From: Tieghemostelium lacteum
Taxonomy: Eukaryota > Evosea > Eumycetozoa > Dictyosteliales > Raperosteliaceae
Reading direction: 5' to 3'
Assembly: GCA_001606155.1 (NCBI GenBank)
Contig: LODT01000025.1
Coordinates: 248,001-312,000 of the forward strand
Length of the DNA stretch: 64,000 nt
The notes under the pieces are model-generated. The model searched no databases and had not been told where the DNA came from. It was given only the letters and a program-made list of their open reading frames with translations. Position 1 is the first letter of the stretch. The number at the start of each line of letters is the position of its first letter. Shown here in pieces: positions 31,835 to 43,182 of the stretch. The translations under genes and the position numbers were made by a program.

Positions 31835-34308
31835 ATGGTTGGATTAGTGAAAGCAACAGCACTAACTCAAATCCATGCAATGATTTGGATTAGGTTAATG
31901 CAAACTCTAAGAGACAAAAAGTTTTTATTTACAGGATTGTTTCTACCATTTATGACTATACTTTTATGTATCTTATTAAATCATCTTTTAAAATTTACAC
32001 CTCCACCCAACTCTTTTACAATGTTGAGTAATCTACCAGAGAATTCAACTATAGCTTACATTCCATCTAGTCAAGAGAATGTAACATTACTACTCAATGA
32101 AATGAAACTAATCTATAATGTTAAATTTGTTGAATTTGTCAATCAAACTGAACTACAAAATGCAATTCTAAATAATACCATTGAGAATATCTCATTTGGT
32201 TTAGAATTTCCAGATGATTCACCATTGTCATTACAAAATATCAATCCAATCATTTATTACAATCAATCACAAATCCTAACACAAATTACCAAAGCTCTAT
32301 TTAATTGTATATGTATGTTGTTAACACACCACTCCCACAACCACCACACCATAGCTATAGTTCTAAATTAGGTATTAACACCCACATTTTCTAAATTTCA
32401 GATAAATTGGTAAATCATCAAACATTGGAAATAGATGAGTTCTATTATATTATAACAACTCTATCATCTATCGATATATTTCCAAAACTTGCACCTCTAT
32501 TGATACAGTATGGTTATATATTCATCCTACCTTATTTTAGTATTATATTGATTGTAGATAGAGACAAAGGTATAAAGAATCACTTGTTTTTGAATTCACT
32601 TAGAAATTCAGTCTATTGGAGCTCACATTTTCTTTCAGATTACTTAATCTATTTAATGCCTGCCATAGCAGGTTGGGCAACACTTTCAATTGCCAAAGTT
32701 GAGGGTGTCTATAATAATGGATTATCATTTGTCTTATTCTTGACCTATGGTTTACAATCCATTCCTTTTGCCTTTATTGTTCAGTTCCTATTTGAAAAAG
32801 AAGAAACTGCCAATAAATGGTTATACCCAATATTCTCCATTGTAACCAGTGTACCAACTATTTTGGCATCTTTTGTTAGTTCAAGTCCATTGACATTTAC
32901 AGGTCAAGCACCACTCTCTATCCTACCATCCTATTCACTATACAGCGGTCTATTCTACCTAATTCAACAACAAGATCAAATCAAATATATAATTTTAATT
33001 CAAATTGGTGCTGGTATATTCTACAGTGGAATTATAATGTATGTACACAAATTTATCTTAGTTTGATATTCTAGTTAATATTAACTCACCAAACCACCCA
33101 CTTTAAATAGTTTAATTGAAAAATTCAAAACACCTAAAACACACAAGATTGATGATATTGAAAATAAGAAATTACAAATCACTGGTGATGAAGATGTTTT
33201 TAATGAGATTAATAAGATTCAACAAGGTACAAAGAATAAGGATAACCAATATATCTTAATTAATGGTGCCTATAAACAATTTATAGAAGATATACCCACA
33301 GCTTATGGTGAAGATAAAAAGAAATCTGTAAAGAATGCTGTAGATGGTATATGGTTAGGTGTAGAAAGAGGTGAGACATTTGGTCTACTTGGTGTAAACG
33401 GTGCTGGTAAAACCACATTACTCTCCATATGTACCAATATCTTGAAAGCTGATGAAGGTGAGGTGTTCCTAAGAGGCAAAGACACAGGTAGAGACCCAAC
33501 CAATGCCTTTGCATCTGTTGCCTCTTGTCCACAGTTTGACATACTCTTTGACAATCTAACAGTCTCTGAGCATCTCAGATTCTTTAGTTGGATCAAAGGT
33601 GTACCCAAACACGAACAACAAGCTGCCGCTGATAGATTTATTGAGAAATTTGATATTTCTGATCACAAGAATAAAAAGTCAAAGGATCTCTCTGGAGGTA
33701 CCAAAAGAAAGTTGTCAGTTGCTATCAGTCTCATTGGAGGTTCTTCTATAGTGTTTATGGATGAACCTACAACTTCTCTAGACCCAGTAAGTCGTAGACA
33801 ACTATGGAGTCTGATAAATGAATTAAAGTCAGATAAAGCTATAATATTAACTACACATTCAATTGAAGAAGCTGACTCACTTTGTAATAGAGTTGCTATT
33901 ATGGTTAATGGTAGACTTTCATGTATAGGTACACCTAACCATCTTAAAGTAAAATACGGGTCAGGCTATCAACTGGATATCGAACCCATAACCAATGAAA
34001 TTACTCAAAATCGTCCATTAATTGATAACTACATTAGACAATTATACCCAACTGCCAAACCAATTGAAAGAATGGGTTCTACCATGTCTTATGAGATACC
34101 AATTGAGGATATCTCACTCTCTAGAGTTTTTAGAGAGATTGAAGAGAAAAAATATGAATTGGGAATCAAAGATTTCTCTTTGTCACAGAGTTCATTGGAG
34201 AAAGTGTTCCTTAAACTAGCGAACCTTCAAACATCCAACGACGACAAAGAAAACATCAAAATCGTACCCAATTCCAAAAGAAAATCAATTTTAGATCTAT
34301 TTAAATAA
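31835..34308 (+). CDS. ABCA-family half ABC transporter
   Basis: Exons 31835-32312, 32402-33038 and 33111-34308, giving 770 aa. (The first donor could also be GTATAT after 32306, giving 768 aa.) One membrane domain has an N-terminal helix, a large lumenal loop with Asn-glycosylation sites, and a cluster of five or six helices (exon 2). One nucleotide-binding domain follows: Walker A GVNGAGKTT, Q-loop CPQFD, signature LSGGTKRKLS, Walker B SIVFMDEPTTSLDP, H-loop LTTHSIEEAD. The SGGTKRK variant and the post-NBD regulatory stretch (SRVFREIEEKKYELGIKDFSLSQSSLEKVFL) are typical of ABCA lipid transporters. Dictyostelids have several half-size ABCA proteins, which must dimerise. Convergent with the TBCCD1 gene, 83 bp apart. 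Substrate probably lipid, not shown. Confidence 0.93.
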
Positions 34309-34391
34309 ATTATTTAAATAAATCATTTTGATATTGGAATATTTGAAAATAACCTTAACTAATACCCTACTAGTAGTGGTCTTATCCTACA

Positions 34392-35440
34392 CTACCTCTT
34401 TAAATTTATTAAATCATTAATTTGTCGGATATTGTCAGTCTCAACTAACCAATCTTGAAATTTAGATTCAATCAAGTGTAAAAGATTTGATTTGGTCTTG
34501 CTGTCTTGTGTTGCACTTTGAATGAGTTTATGTAGATTATGTACAGCATTTTGTTTGTCAATTAGTGCTTGTTTGTATTTTGGTGGAAGTTCTATAGGGT
34601 TGACTTTAGTTTTACCTTTTATTAGAAAGGGTATGGTGAATGGACAGAATTCTTCAGGTTCTGAGATTTTAAAGATTGTCTGTTGCTGTTGTTGATCTAG
34701 AGATACATTCTGACCGTTTTGATCTACAATTTGAGGAAGATTCCACTGATTGTTTTGCATAGATGTCAATAGTTTGCTATGAAGTAAATGGTTTTCCAAT
34801 GTTTGGTAATGAGTATTATAAGGCGCAAATCTAACATCTACACAATCAAATGTAACCATTGGTCTCTGATTACAACACAAGTTCAGAGATATAGCAGAAG
34901 ATGATCTTATTTTTAGACTTTTAGTAATAGCTATTAGAGTTATTTTACTGCTGTCTACTATATCGATATACTCTGTACAAGGTCCCAAAACAATGATACA
35001 ATCATGACAGTTACTGATATTAATGAATGCTATATTAACTAAAATGTACAAATATGATTTTTTACAATTATTGATGGTAACTTTAACTGATAGGGTTGAC
35101 CCTATCAATTGTAACTGTTGTTGATGTATTTGTTGTTGATGTGCTGTTGCTATTATATGATTGTCACTATCCAATATTGGTGATGTTAATGTAACTGATT
35201 TGGGTCTAATACCGCTACCAGCAGTAAACCCTAAACCACCTGCACTACTAATACCATGATTGAGTATTGATGATTGATCTATAAAATCTGGTTCTGTCTT
35301 TAATACTGTTTTTTTAAATAGTTCACTAATGTTACAAGTTGCATTACTATTTATCAATCAATCTTAAATGTTAGTTTTTAATTAAAAGCATTCATTTTCT
35401 TTAATAATTTCTAGAAATCATACAAATTATTATTCATCAT
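34392..35440 (-). CDS. TBCCD1-like protein, TBCC domain only
   Basis: Main exon 35346-34392 and a proposed 17-nt first exon 35440-35424 (MMNNNF) over a 77-bp intron (GTATGA...AATAG), 323 aa. The body matches the second half of animal TBCCD1: KKSYLYILVNIAFINISNCHD, VLGPCTEYIDIVDSSKITLIAI, the TRP/NQRPMVTF-type segment, FAPYNTHYQTLENHLL, EFCPFTIPF, LPPKYKQAL and the helical end LIESKFQDWLVETDNIRQINDL. TBCCD1 sits at the centrosome and Golgi. The N-terminal roughly 250-300 residues of the human protein are not encoded: only 92 bp separate the proposed start from the XAB2 stop. The large exon has no usable early ATG, so an upstream exon is needed; its exact form is uncertain. Confidence 0.75.
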
Positions 35441-35532
35441 TTCATTATTGCATAAATAATAAGCATTTAAAAAAAAATGGGTGTTTTGTAAAATTGAAAA
35501 ATGTATCCAATTATTATTATAATTATTATAAT

Positions 35533-38103
35533 TTATTTGATATTTGAAGAAATTACAGCTTTAGGTATTTGTTTAGTTTCAATTTCAATTTCATTTTCTT
35601 CTTCATCAGCATCATCCTCATCAATATCAATTTCATCATCATTTTTAGTAGCTCGTGTACTACCATTATTACTAATATTATTTAAAACAGGTTGTACTAT
35701 TTTTAAAGAATGTGTTTGTATAGGTTCCTGTTGTTTTTGTTGTTTTGTTTGTTCATTAATCTTATCAAGATTTAAAATGGGAGCTAAAGAATTATATTGA
35801 GTAAGAACTGATTTCTTTAGTCTTATTAAATCACGGAAGGTATCTTCATTACCATGATCTCTTTCAAATTCCTCCCAAGTTTTCCAATAATTTAAACATG
35901 TTCTTGGGTCTGAATATTGTGCACCATGAATATAGATTGCTCTAGCTCTATCAATTTCACCATATTTTCTCTCTACAACTGCAAATTTCAAACACATTTC
36001 ACGGGAGAATTTGTCAGGTAGAGCTTCAATGGCTTTGGTGAAAATATCTCTAGTTTGGTTGATACCAAAGTACTCGGCAGCACGGAGTATGTACAATAGA
36101 TAGATATTAAATCTATCATTTGGATGAACTGATTTAGCAGCTCTGTCATAAACTGACATGGAATGTCTAGCTAACCCAAATTTCTCTTCATAGTTTGCAT
36201 ACATTAGAAAGAATATCTTTGAATCTTCTAAAGGTACCACAGAGAGAACTTGTTCAAAAAGGTCTCTAGTTCTCTCAAGTTTCAAACCACCATATCTATT
36301 GATAAACTTGTTCAAATAGGTTATCCAAATATACTGGACGTGAGGGAACGGGAATAACCCAATACCCTGTTCATAGACCTTAAACGACTCTTCAAAGTAC
36401 TTATTCTGTTCCAGGAACTCTGTGTAGTTCAATAGAATCTGTGGTGTTATAACCTTCAATTGAATCATCTTATCATATATACTCTTGGTACTATGAAATG
36501 TTCCAAAACTCTCTTCCAAATCCACATAAAAACTCCACAATTTAGTGGATTTAAACACCCTCTTTTGAACAGGTTCACTATCAGCAACTTGAATAGCTTT
36601 TCTAGGTGACACTGTAGCTCTCTTTAGTAAATCCAATGCCTTTTCATAGCACTTGTGTCGTAATTCCATCTCTGCATATTCACACCACAAACTAGCCAAC
36701 TCATCAACAGTTCTAAAATTAACTTTAGTCGCAGATTCAAAAATCTGTCTTGCCTTTTCTAATTGTCCATGATGTTCATAAAAATGTGCAAAAGCAGCCC
36801 ACAATGTAAAAAATTTTCCTTTTACTTTTTGTGGGTCTACTGTTGAAAGGGCTTGAGAATAGGTATCTACTATAACCTTATTATCCACCTTTTTACCATT
36901 TTCATTGTGTTGTGAGAGTAATCTAACTCTCTTGTGCCATTCTGGAACGTTATTAGGGTTCTGTCGAAGTAAGACAGAGTTTAATAACAGAGGTTGACGA
37001 GTAATTAAGTTCTCGTATCTCTCCAACATCATATCAAACTCAATCTGTTCTTGTTCCATAGTCTCTGCTGATTTCTCTTCTACACTATCCATTATAATCT
37101 CTTGTTTAGCAGACATTATACTATCCTCAAACTGAGTATAACTATCCCATATAAAACTAAAATCTCTAGCTGTAGGTACTGTCTCTAAAGCCTCTTCAAA
37201 TATATCTCTAGCCTTTTCAAACTGAGCCAATCTTATATAATAATCAGCTAAAGATGCCCACAATTTTCCTTGCTGGTCTGTAAAAGCATTTATACCAGCT
37301 CGTATAATTGCATCCACCTGTATACCCTGTCCAATCTCTCTTGGATGACTTGACAGAATATCACACAACTGTAACCATAAATCATGCTTTGTCTTTCCTT
37401 TTGTTGAATTAAAGTTATCCCTATTGATAATATCCAAAAGTTGTTCAGCAACCTCATTCCATGCTTTTAAACTAACTAGAAATTCAATATAATCCTCCAC
37501 ATTTTCATTATGAATCTTTAAATATCTCTTGTAAACTGATATACAAGTCTCTATTGGTATACCATCACTCTTTATAAACTTTAAATACAGTTCCCAAATT
37601 CTAGGATGTTGTGTAATAGGTAGTGCTCTCAAAGCCCTATCAAATGTTCTTCTAGTTTGTGTTATTTTCTTTTGGCTTATTAAAAATTCACAATATTCTA
37701 ACCATAATCTAGGCATCTATATATACACACACATATTAATTCATTAGAAATAATCTTCTTTTTTTCCAAATTTACTAAATAAGTAAACCCCACTCTAACA
37801 TACCTTATTCAAATAAACTAATGATCTTTCAAATAAAGAATTTACCAATTCAAATGAACTATCTTGAATGCATTTACCTCTTACTAAATTGGTTCTCTCT
37901 TGAAGATACTTGTGCCATATTTTATATGATCTTGGTATCTCACGTAGAGCTCTTTCATAAATAAAGTTTCTAGTTGGTTGAGGAGATATAGTTTTGAATT
38001 CTAAATATCTCAACCATGTATTTACATTATATGGATTTCTTGTTATATCATCTTCATATGGGATATCATCTAAAGTTGGATCAATTGATATTTCATTTTC
38101 CAT
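35533..38103 (-). CDS. xab2: pre-mRNA splicing factor XAB2/SYF1
   Basis: Exons 38103-37804 and 37716-35533, phase 0, 827 aa. The protein is an end-to-end array of HAT/TPR repeats, the two-arched solenoid of SYF1 in the NineTeen-related/IBC complex of activated spliceosomes, also tied to transcription-coupled repair. Blocks match human XAB2 almost word for word: IPYEDDITRNPYNVNTWLRYLEF, MPRLWLEYCEFL, TRRTFDRALRALPITQH, LWASLADYYIR, RQPLLLNSVLLRQNP, WHKRVRLL, LGTFHSTKSIYDKM, YGGLKLERTRDLFEQ, KYGEIDRARAIY, FERDHGNEDTFRDLIRLKKSV. The tail is acidic (DEIDIDEDDADEEENE). An in-frame TTG upstream is open, but ATG 38103 gives the family start. Confidence 0.97.
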
Positions 38104-38395
38104 ATTGCACTTTCTCAACTAGATAATCAATTTGACAAAAAAAATTTCAAGATAAAAAAACCACAGCTGATTGATGAATTTTCATACTCAATAACATCAA
38201 TTTCTGTAAAGATCTCACTCACAATATTATCTCTTAATTATCATTCAATGAATTTTACTTTGACATTTTGGTAATCTGTCAATTGAATTGAAAAAAAATA
38301 TTATAATAATTGAATTTACTGTAATTTATGGGGGAGAAGGAGGGGTGTTTTAGAATTTCTTTTCTACTTAATTAACAAAAATTAGATCTATAAGT

Positions 38396-39016
38396 TTATT
38401 TGGTCTTTGGGACTTTTTTGGTGTGTTTGGCTTTTTGGGCAACAGCTTTTTTGTGAGCAGCTCTGTTGGCTTCATTGACCTTTTGTCTAACTAAACCGGT
38501 AACTTTCTTGTTTAACTATAGTTATTGGTGTGTTAATAAATATCATGTCTACAACTCAAAATTAAGGTAATATAACATACTTTAGATTTTTGTACTCTCA
38601 ATTTGAAACGACCGAAATCACACAAGGCGGATTTGGCGGCTCTGGCAGCAATGAGTTTTGATGCTGGGAGTTCAGCAACTTTCTTTTCGAGTTCAACCTT
38701 TTTGATGGCAGCATTGAGGGAGGCAGATCTAGCACCTCTTTGGACTGGGAGAACAATTTTAGTGAGTGAAACCCATTTTAAGTTAATGACGTGTCTGTCT
38801 ACACCGGTAGTTGGACCGTGAACTAAAACCTATTGTGATAATATTATGCTAAATGTCAATAATTTTCTCTCCTGCTATGATTATCTAATCTCTAAAGATG
38901 CATACTCTGTTTTGATCCAAGACATCGAGGATGACGGCTGTTTTATTGATGAATTGACCTTGGTTGATCATAACAACACGTCCGATTTGTACAAATAAGG
39001 AGAATTTTGAGATCAT
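38396..39016 (-). CDS. rpl14: 60S ribosomal protein eL14
   Basis: Exons 39016-38906, 38829-38581 and 38515-38396, all phase 0, 159 aa. Introns are 76 and 65 bp. The SH3-like N-terminal part reads [36 protein letters not shown], where eL14 proteins have VGRVA...KLVAIVDVIDQNRALVDGP. The middle includes [13 protein letters not shown], the eL14 DFDRFKVMKAKK block. The end is Lys/Ala-rich as in animal eL14. Codons are strongly biased to C-ending and preferred forms, as expected for a ribosomal gene. Located on the large subunit near the stalk side. Divergent from the oxidase subunit gene. Confidence 0.94.
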
Positions 39017-39681
39017 TTTCGATGTGGTATACCTGTATTAGATGAAGTAGTGTAAGAATAGTGTGTAAACCTAAAATTGAATCCAAAGTTATAGGGTGGT
39101 ATATGTACTCTGTCTAACGATGAAGGAACAAAAACTGGGGCGTAAATCAAAAACGAAAATTTTGAAAAAAAATAATTGTGATTTTAATTCAAAAAAAATA
39201 AAATTTCATTTAGATCGTGACTCCATTCACTTATATTATTTTTTAATTAAAAATTATATATTTATTAAAATAAATATTCAAATTTTCAAAATAATCAGTA
39301 TATTTATATAAATTCATAGTTTTATTATTGAATTAAAATGAAAATACACAATTTCAAATAAAATGAAATAGTAATAAATACTAAATAATAATATTTTTAC
39401 TTTATCTATTTCAGGTAATTTATAATAATAGATAATAAACCTATTAAATTTAATCAACATTCAATTTAATTAAATAAATAATCCATCAAATTCCATTTTT
39501 GATTTTTTTTCATTTTTTTTTTCATTTTTTTTCTTTTTTTCATCACCCAAATATACAGATAACATAAAAAGGTGAGTTCAAATCATTTTACATTGATTAT
39601 GTAAAATTTAGTAGATACAAAGAATTTATTAGATTGGAATATTGGTTATTAATTCAGAATTAATAAAAATGGAAAACACAG
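39017..39681. promoter_or_regulatory. upstream region of eL14 and oxidase subunit, with 5' UTR intron
   Basis: 665 bp, very AT-rich. A probable 5' UTR intron of the oxidase gene runs 39572-39681 (AAAAG|GTGAGT ... CACAG|ATG), so its start codon directly follows the acceptor. T-rich runs at 39505-39541 precede it. The 71-codon plus frame at 39096 shows random AT-rich composition. Confidence 0.5.
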
Positions 39682-39846
39682 ATGTCATTAGTTTTACCAC
39701 AATTCATCAAAACTCAATTAGCTAAAGATATTGGTATAGGTTTAGTTTTGGGTGCTATTCCAGCTGCCTATTTCAAATTTGTCTATGTCAACAATTATAT
39801 TAAACAAAGAGAAGATTTCTACAAAGCATTAGAAGCCAAAAACTAA
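39682..39846 (+). CDS. cytochrome c oxidase small subunit (VIIe/VIIs type)
   Basis: 54 aa, single coding exon. It reads MSLVLPQFIKTQLAKDIGIG then a short hydrophobic helix (VLGAIPAAYFKFVYV) and a charged C-terminus (NNYIKQREDFYKALEAKN). D. discoideum oxidase subunits VIIe and VIIs, oxygen-regulated isoforms, have the same plan: FIK..L.KDV.IGL.LG, one helix, charged end; they correspond to COX6C/VIIc-type inner-membrane subunits. The start is fixed by the conserved N-terminus and lies immediately after an intron acceptor. Only one isoform is present here; in D. discoideum two are paired. Confidence 0.8.
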   Translation: MSLVLPQFIKTQLAKDIGIGLVLGAIPAAYFKFVYVNNYIKQREDFYKALEAKN

Positions 39847-40225
39847 ATTATATATAGATTGTCTCCTATAACACAATTAATAATAGTACAATAATAGAAT
39901 TAATATAAATGTAGAGATATATAATAGAGCTTAATCACATCGACAGTTGAAATAAACAATAAAAAAAAACACCCTCATCCTTTGGATTCGATAGATTAAA
40001 TTCAAAACTAAATATATATTGTGATCTCAATGCTATAAAGAACAAATGAGATATTTACACACTTTGTACAAGTATAAAGTGTTACTTTATAGATGTCTAC
40101 ATGACAGTGTTAGCGACAGAAAATATACATGAAAAGCATATCAGATGTAAAGATGAAAAGTTGATTGAAAGAAAGACACTTTTTGGATTTTTACGTAAAA
40201 TCATTTTTCATTTTGCGTTGGAGAA
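39847..40225. other. intergenic between oxidase subunit and JmjC gene
   Basis: 379 bp. A 7-bp inverted repeat ACACTTT/AAAGTGT (40059-40065, 40076-40082) with a 10-nt loop is visible. No coding frame. Presumably the promoter of the JmjC gene. Confidence 0.45.
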
Positions 40226-41598
40226 ATGAGTGGGACTTCTGATAATCAATTTGTTGATTTTAAACTTGCAATTACAAATCTTATAAAGAAATCTTATGGA
40301 CAAAGTTTGTATTGTGTTTTGATGTGATAGTATTTTGAATGAAAACTTATACATTTATGGGGAGAATAGTTTGCAAAGATTTAGTTGAAATTGAGAATAA
40401 TAGTGATGATTCCATTGGTATATCAAGTGATTTAAAGAAGTTATTTTATTTAATTAATAAGAAACAATATGGATCTACACAATTAAAGGATATTCACCAG
40501 TCTATTTACAATAGGACTTGGGGAAGACTTGAAAAAGAAAAAGGTTGGAATCATGTATCTTGGAGAGAAGCTTTTATACTCGGTCAGATGTCTGGAATAT
40601 GTTACTACTACACTATAAATGATTATAAGAAAACTATGGAACTTTTAGATCTTTCATTTATAATGGGTGCTCCAAAAGATATAATTTTACCTATGATTTC
40701 TATTGTGCATTCTCAAATTATTCAATCAATAGAATCTGAATCACAACTTCAATTTCCAATGTTAAATAATAGTATAGATCGTACACATTCTAGTTATCCA
40801 AAATTAAATGATAAGCAGTTAATAGATGTAATTGAACTTGATAAAATAGATTATCAATATTTTGTAGATAATTATCAGTCAAAATCGAAACCATGCATAA
40901 TCAGAGGTGATACTAGCTCATGGGTTGCAATGGACAAATGGAGGGACTTAAACTTCTTTGTAAAGAATTATGGTTGGAGATTAGTACCAGTTGAAATTGG
41001 ACACAATAAACTCTATGGTTCAAATTCTGAAGTTGAAAATGATTCAAAAGAATGGTTTGAAAAAACTATGAAATTACAAGAATACATTGAGAAATATATG
41101 GTAGGTTCTATTGACAAGATTTTATTGGAGTCTCAGCAGGTTGGGTACCTTGCCCAACACAATCTCATTGAACAATTTCCAGATTTGGTAAAGGATTTTA
41201 AAAGACCTAGTCTCTTACCTCCAGGTTCTGATTTAAGTCCACATGTATGGTTTGGAACCTCACATACCGTCACACCACTCCACTACGACAGTTACCATAA
41301 TTTCCTAACACAACTAATTGGATATAAATACGTTAGACTCTACCCATCCAATATGAAACCTTACCTGTATATCGAGAATCAAGACACCCAAAATTCAATT
41401 ACCTCACAATCCAACATGTCATTAGTAGATATAGAGTCACCAGATCTCACTAAATTTCCATTATTCTCTAGAACCGAACAACACTATCGCGAATTTATCA
41501 TGCAACCTGGTGACATGTTATATATACCCTCAGGTGAATGGCATTATGTTAGATCACTTTCACCTTCATTCTCATTATCCTTTTGGTACGATCTATAA
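40226..41598 (+). CDS. JmjC-domain oxygenase, KDM8/JMJD5-like
   Basis: Exons 40226-40304 and 40370-41598 give 435 aa. The donor that fits the frame is GTTTGT. The N-terminal helical half resembles the JMJD5 repeat region (TWGRLEKEKGWNHVSWREAFILGQM). The JmjC domain has the Fe(II) facial triad: His and Asp in TPLHYDSYHNFL (about 330) and the distal His in PSGEWHYVRSLSPSFSLSFWYD (about 416). The 2-oxoglutarate Lys lies in GYKYVRLY. Wording matches human KDM8 ([43 protein letters not shown]). Members hydroxylate arginine or act as proteases/demethylases by different reports; the substrate here is unknown. Confidence 0.88.
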
Positions 41599-41817
41599 AC
41601 TCTCTATTCTATACATAATGTATCTATCATTGGTCTATACCCCCAGTTTTTATGTTTTAATTTAAATTTCTGAGTGATGTCGTTTTTTATTTGACCAGGG
41701 ACTGATGAGAGGGAAAATTTTTTTTATTTTGAAAAAATCTTTATCGAATTTTTTTTTTTCTATTCAAAGTTTATTAATCCCTTTTTTTATATCTTTATTT
41801 ATATATAAACAACAAAA

Positions 41818-42459
41818 ATGTCAGAAGATAGCGGTATTAAGAAATTATTAGATGCTGAAAAAAGCGCTCAAAAAATCATTGCTTCTGCAAGACAAGACAG
41901 AGTTACAAAATTAAAGAAAGCTCAAGAAGAAGCTGAAAAGGAAATTAAAGATTTTAAAGAAAAGAAAGAAAAGGAATTTAAAGAATATGAATCAAAAGTA
42001 TGTTTCACCTTTGAAATTGTACAATTCTTTATTTAGATTCATTTGAAGTGGATAATAGATTATATGAAAGATCAAATCAAAATTTTTAGAGTTTGAACCA
42101 TCTCAAATGCAATTATAGTCATTTTCTATTGACAATTTGATATTTGGTGGAAATCAATCTATATTTGATTATATTATTATTATTTCATATTATCTTTCCT
42201 AACTTTATCGATAAAGAGATATTTTGTGCATAACTTGAAAAAATTGCAATAGGTTTGATAAATTTCAATGAAACTAACCCACACCTTTTTTCAAAATCAT
42301 TTTTAGCATCTTGGTACCTCAACTGAAACAGCCTCACAATTATTAGTTAGTGCCACCAAAGAAATTGAAACAATTAAAAACTTAACAGTTAAAAACAAGA
42401 GTGAAGTTGTCGATCTCTTACTCAAATACACAACTGATTTTGAAGTACAATATTCTTAA
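41818..42459 (+). CDS. vatG: V-type ATPase subunit G
   Basis: Exons 41818-41997 and 42307-42459, phase 0, 110 aa, the usual length. The N-terminal half is the conserved charged helix of the peripheral stalk, GIKKLLDAEKSAQKIIASAR followed by KKAQEEAEKEI. The C-terminal half continues as helix (HLGTSTETASQLLVSATKEIETI, then VVDLLLKYTTDF). G pairs with subunit E as a stator of the proton pump on contractile vacuole and endosome membranes. The intron is 309 bp, four times the local norm, and ends with an ACCCACACC patch before TTTTTAG. Confidence 0.95.
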
Positions 42460-42626
42460 ATGTATTTCATATATCAAAAGCAATAAATCTATAAATATAT
42501 TGTTGTAAAATCTGACAAAAATCTATCTCCTTCACAAACCTCACTTTTCTTTCCTATATTCACCCCTACATTCCTATAATACACTAGTATATTACACTAT
42601 ATATTTATATTTATATTTGAAATAAT

Positions 42627-43182
42627 TTATTTATAAACAACTCTGTCATGGGCTATATAATTCTCTTTAGTTTGAATAGAGTGCATACCAATAATTTCAG
42701 ATTCACAATCTGCACATGTTAAATATTTATGAGTTTGGTTGACATTCAATGTGAATGCTACATTTTCAAATTGCATCATATCTTTTAGATACCAAAAATA
42801 ACGTAATTCCTCTGCTGTATCACTGTTCTTTGATAATGGTAATGTAATCTAGGTGGGGAGGGTGAGTAATTGTCAATAACTATTTAAACTATAACCTAAA
42901 TCGAAATTATCAGACAAAACTCACATCTTTTTCAACTAATTCAGAATTCTTTGGTGCTATAACTGTACAATTACATCTTCTACAATGTATGGTTTTTGAA
43001 AGAGTTTTAGAGTTTGGTAACATTGTTTCATCATGTGGACCTGCTTCATTCTTTTTTGTAATTGTAGTTTTTTCAGTAATTACATCTTTAATTATAATTT
43101 CAATTGGTTCATTTACACCATCACCTGATAATGTATATTCTGGTAATTGATTATCTTTTGGTTGTTGTTGTTGGTCTGACAT
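42627..43182 (-). CDS. rabif: RABIF/MSS4 Rab chaperone and exchange factor
   Basis: Exons 43182-42925 and 42848-42627, phase 0, 159 aa. After a disordered Gln-rich N-terminus, the Mss4 fold carries its zinc ligands: CRRCNC (first CxxC) and CADC (second). The Rab-facing block FWYLKDMMQFENVAFTLNVN corresponds to HWLVEDMFIFENVGFTKDVG in human RABIF, and the end YIAHDRVVYK to YVALERVSHE. RABIF binds nucleotide-free exocytic Rabs such as Rab8/10. The intron carries a CCCTCCCCACC patch next to its acceptor. Confidence 0.95.

Noticed and set aside
39096-39311. 71-codon plus frame
   Set aside because: AT-rich noise in the eL14/oxidase upstream region; no conserved pattern.
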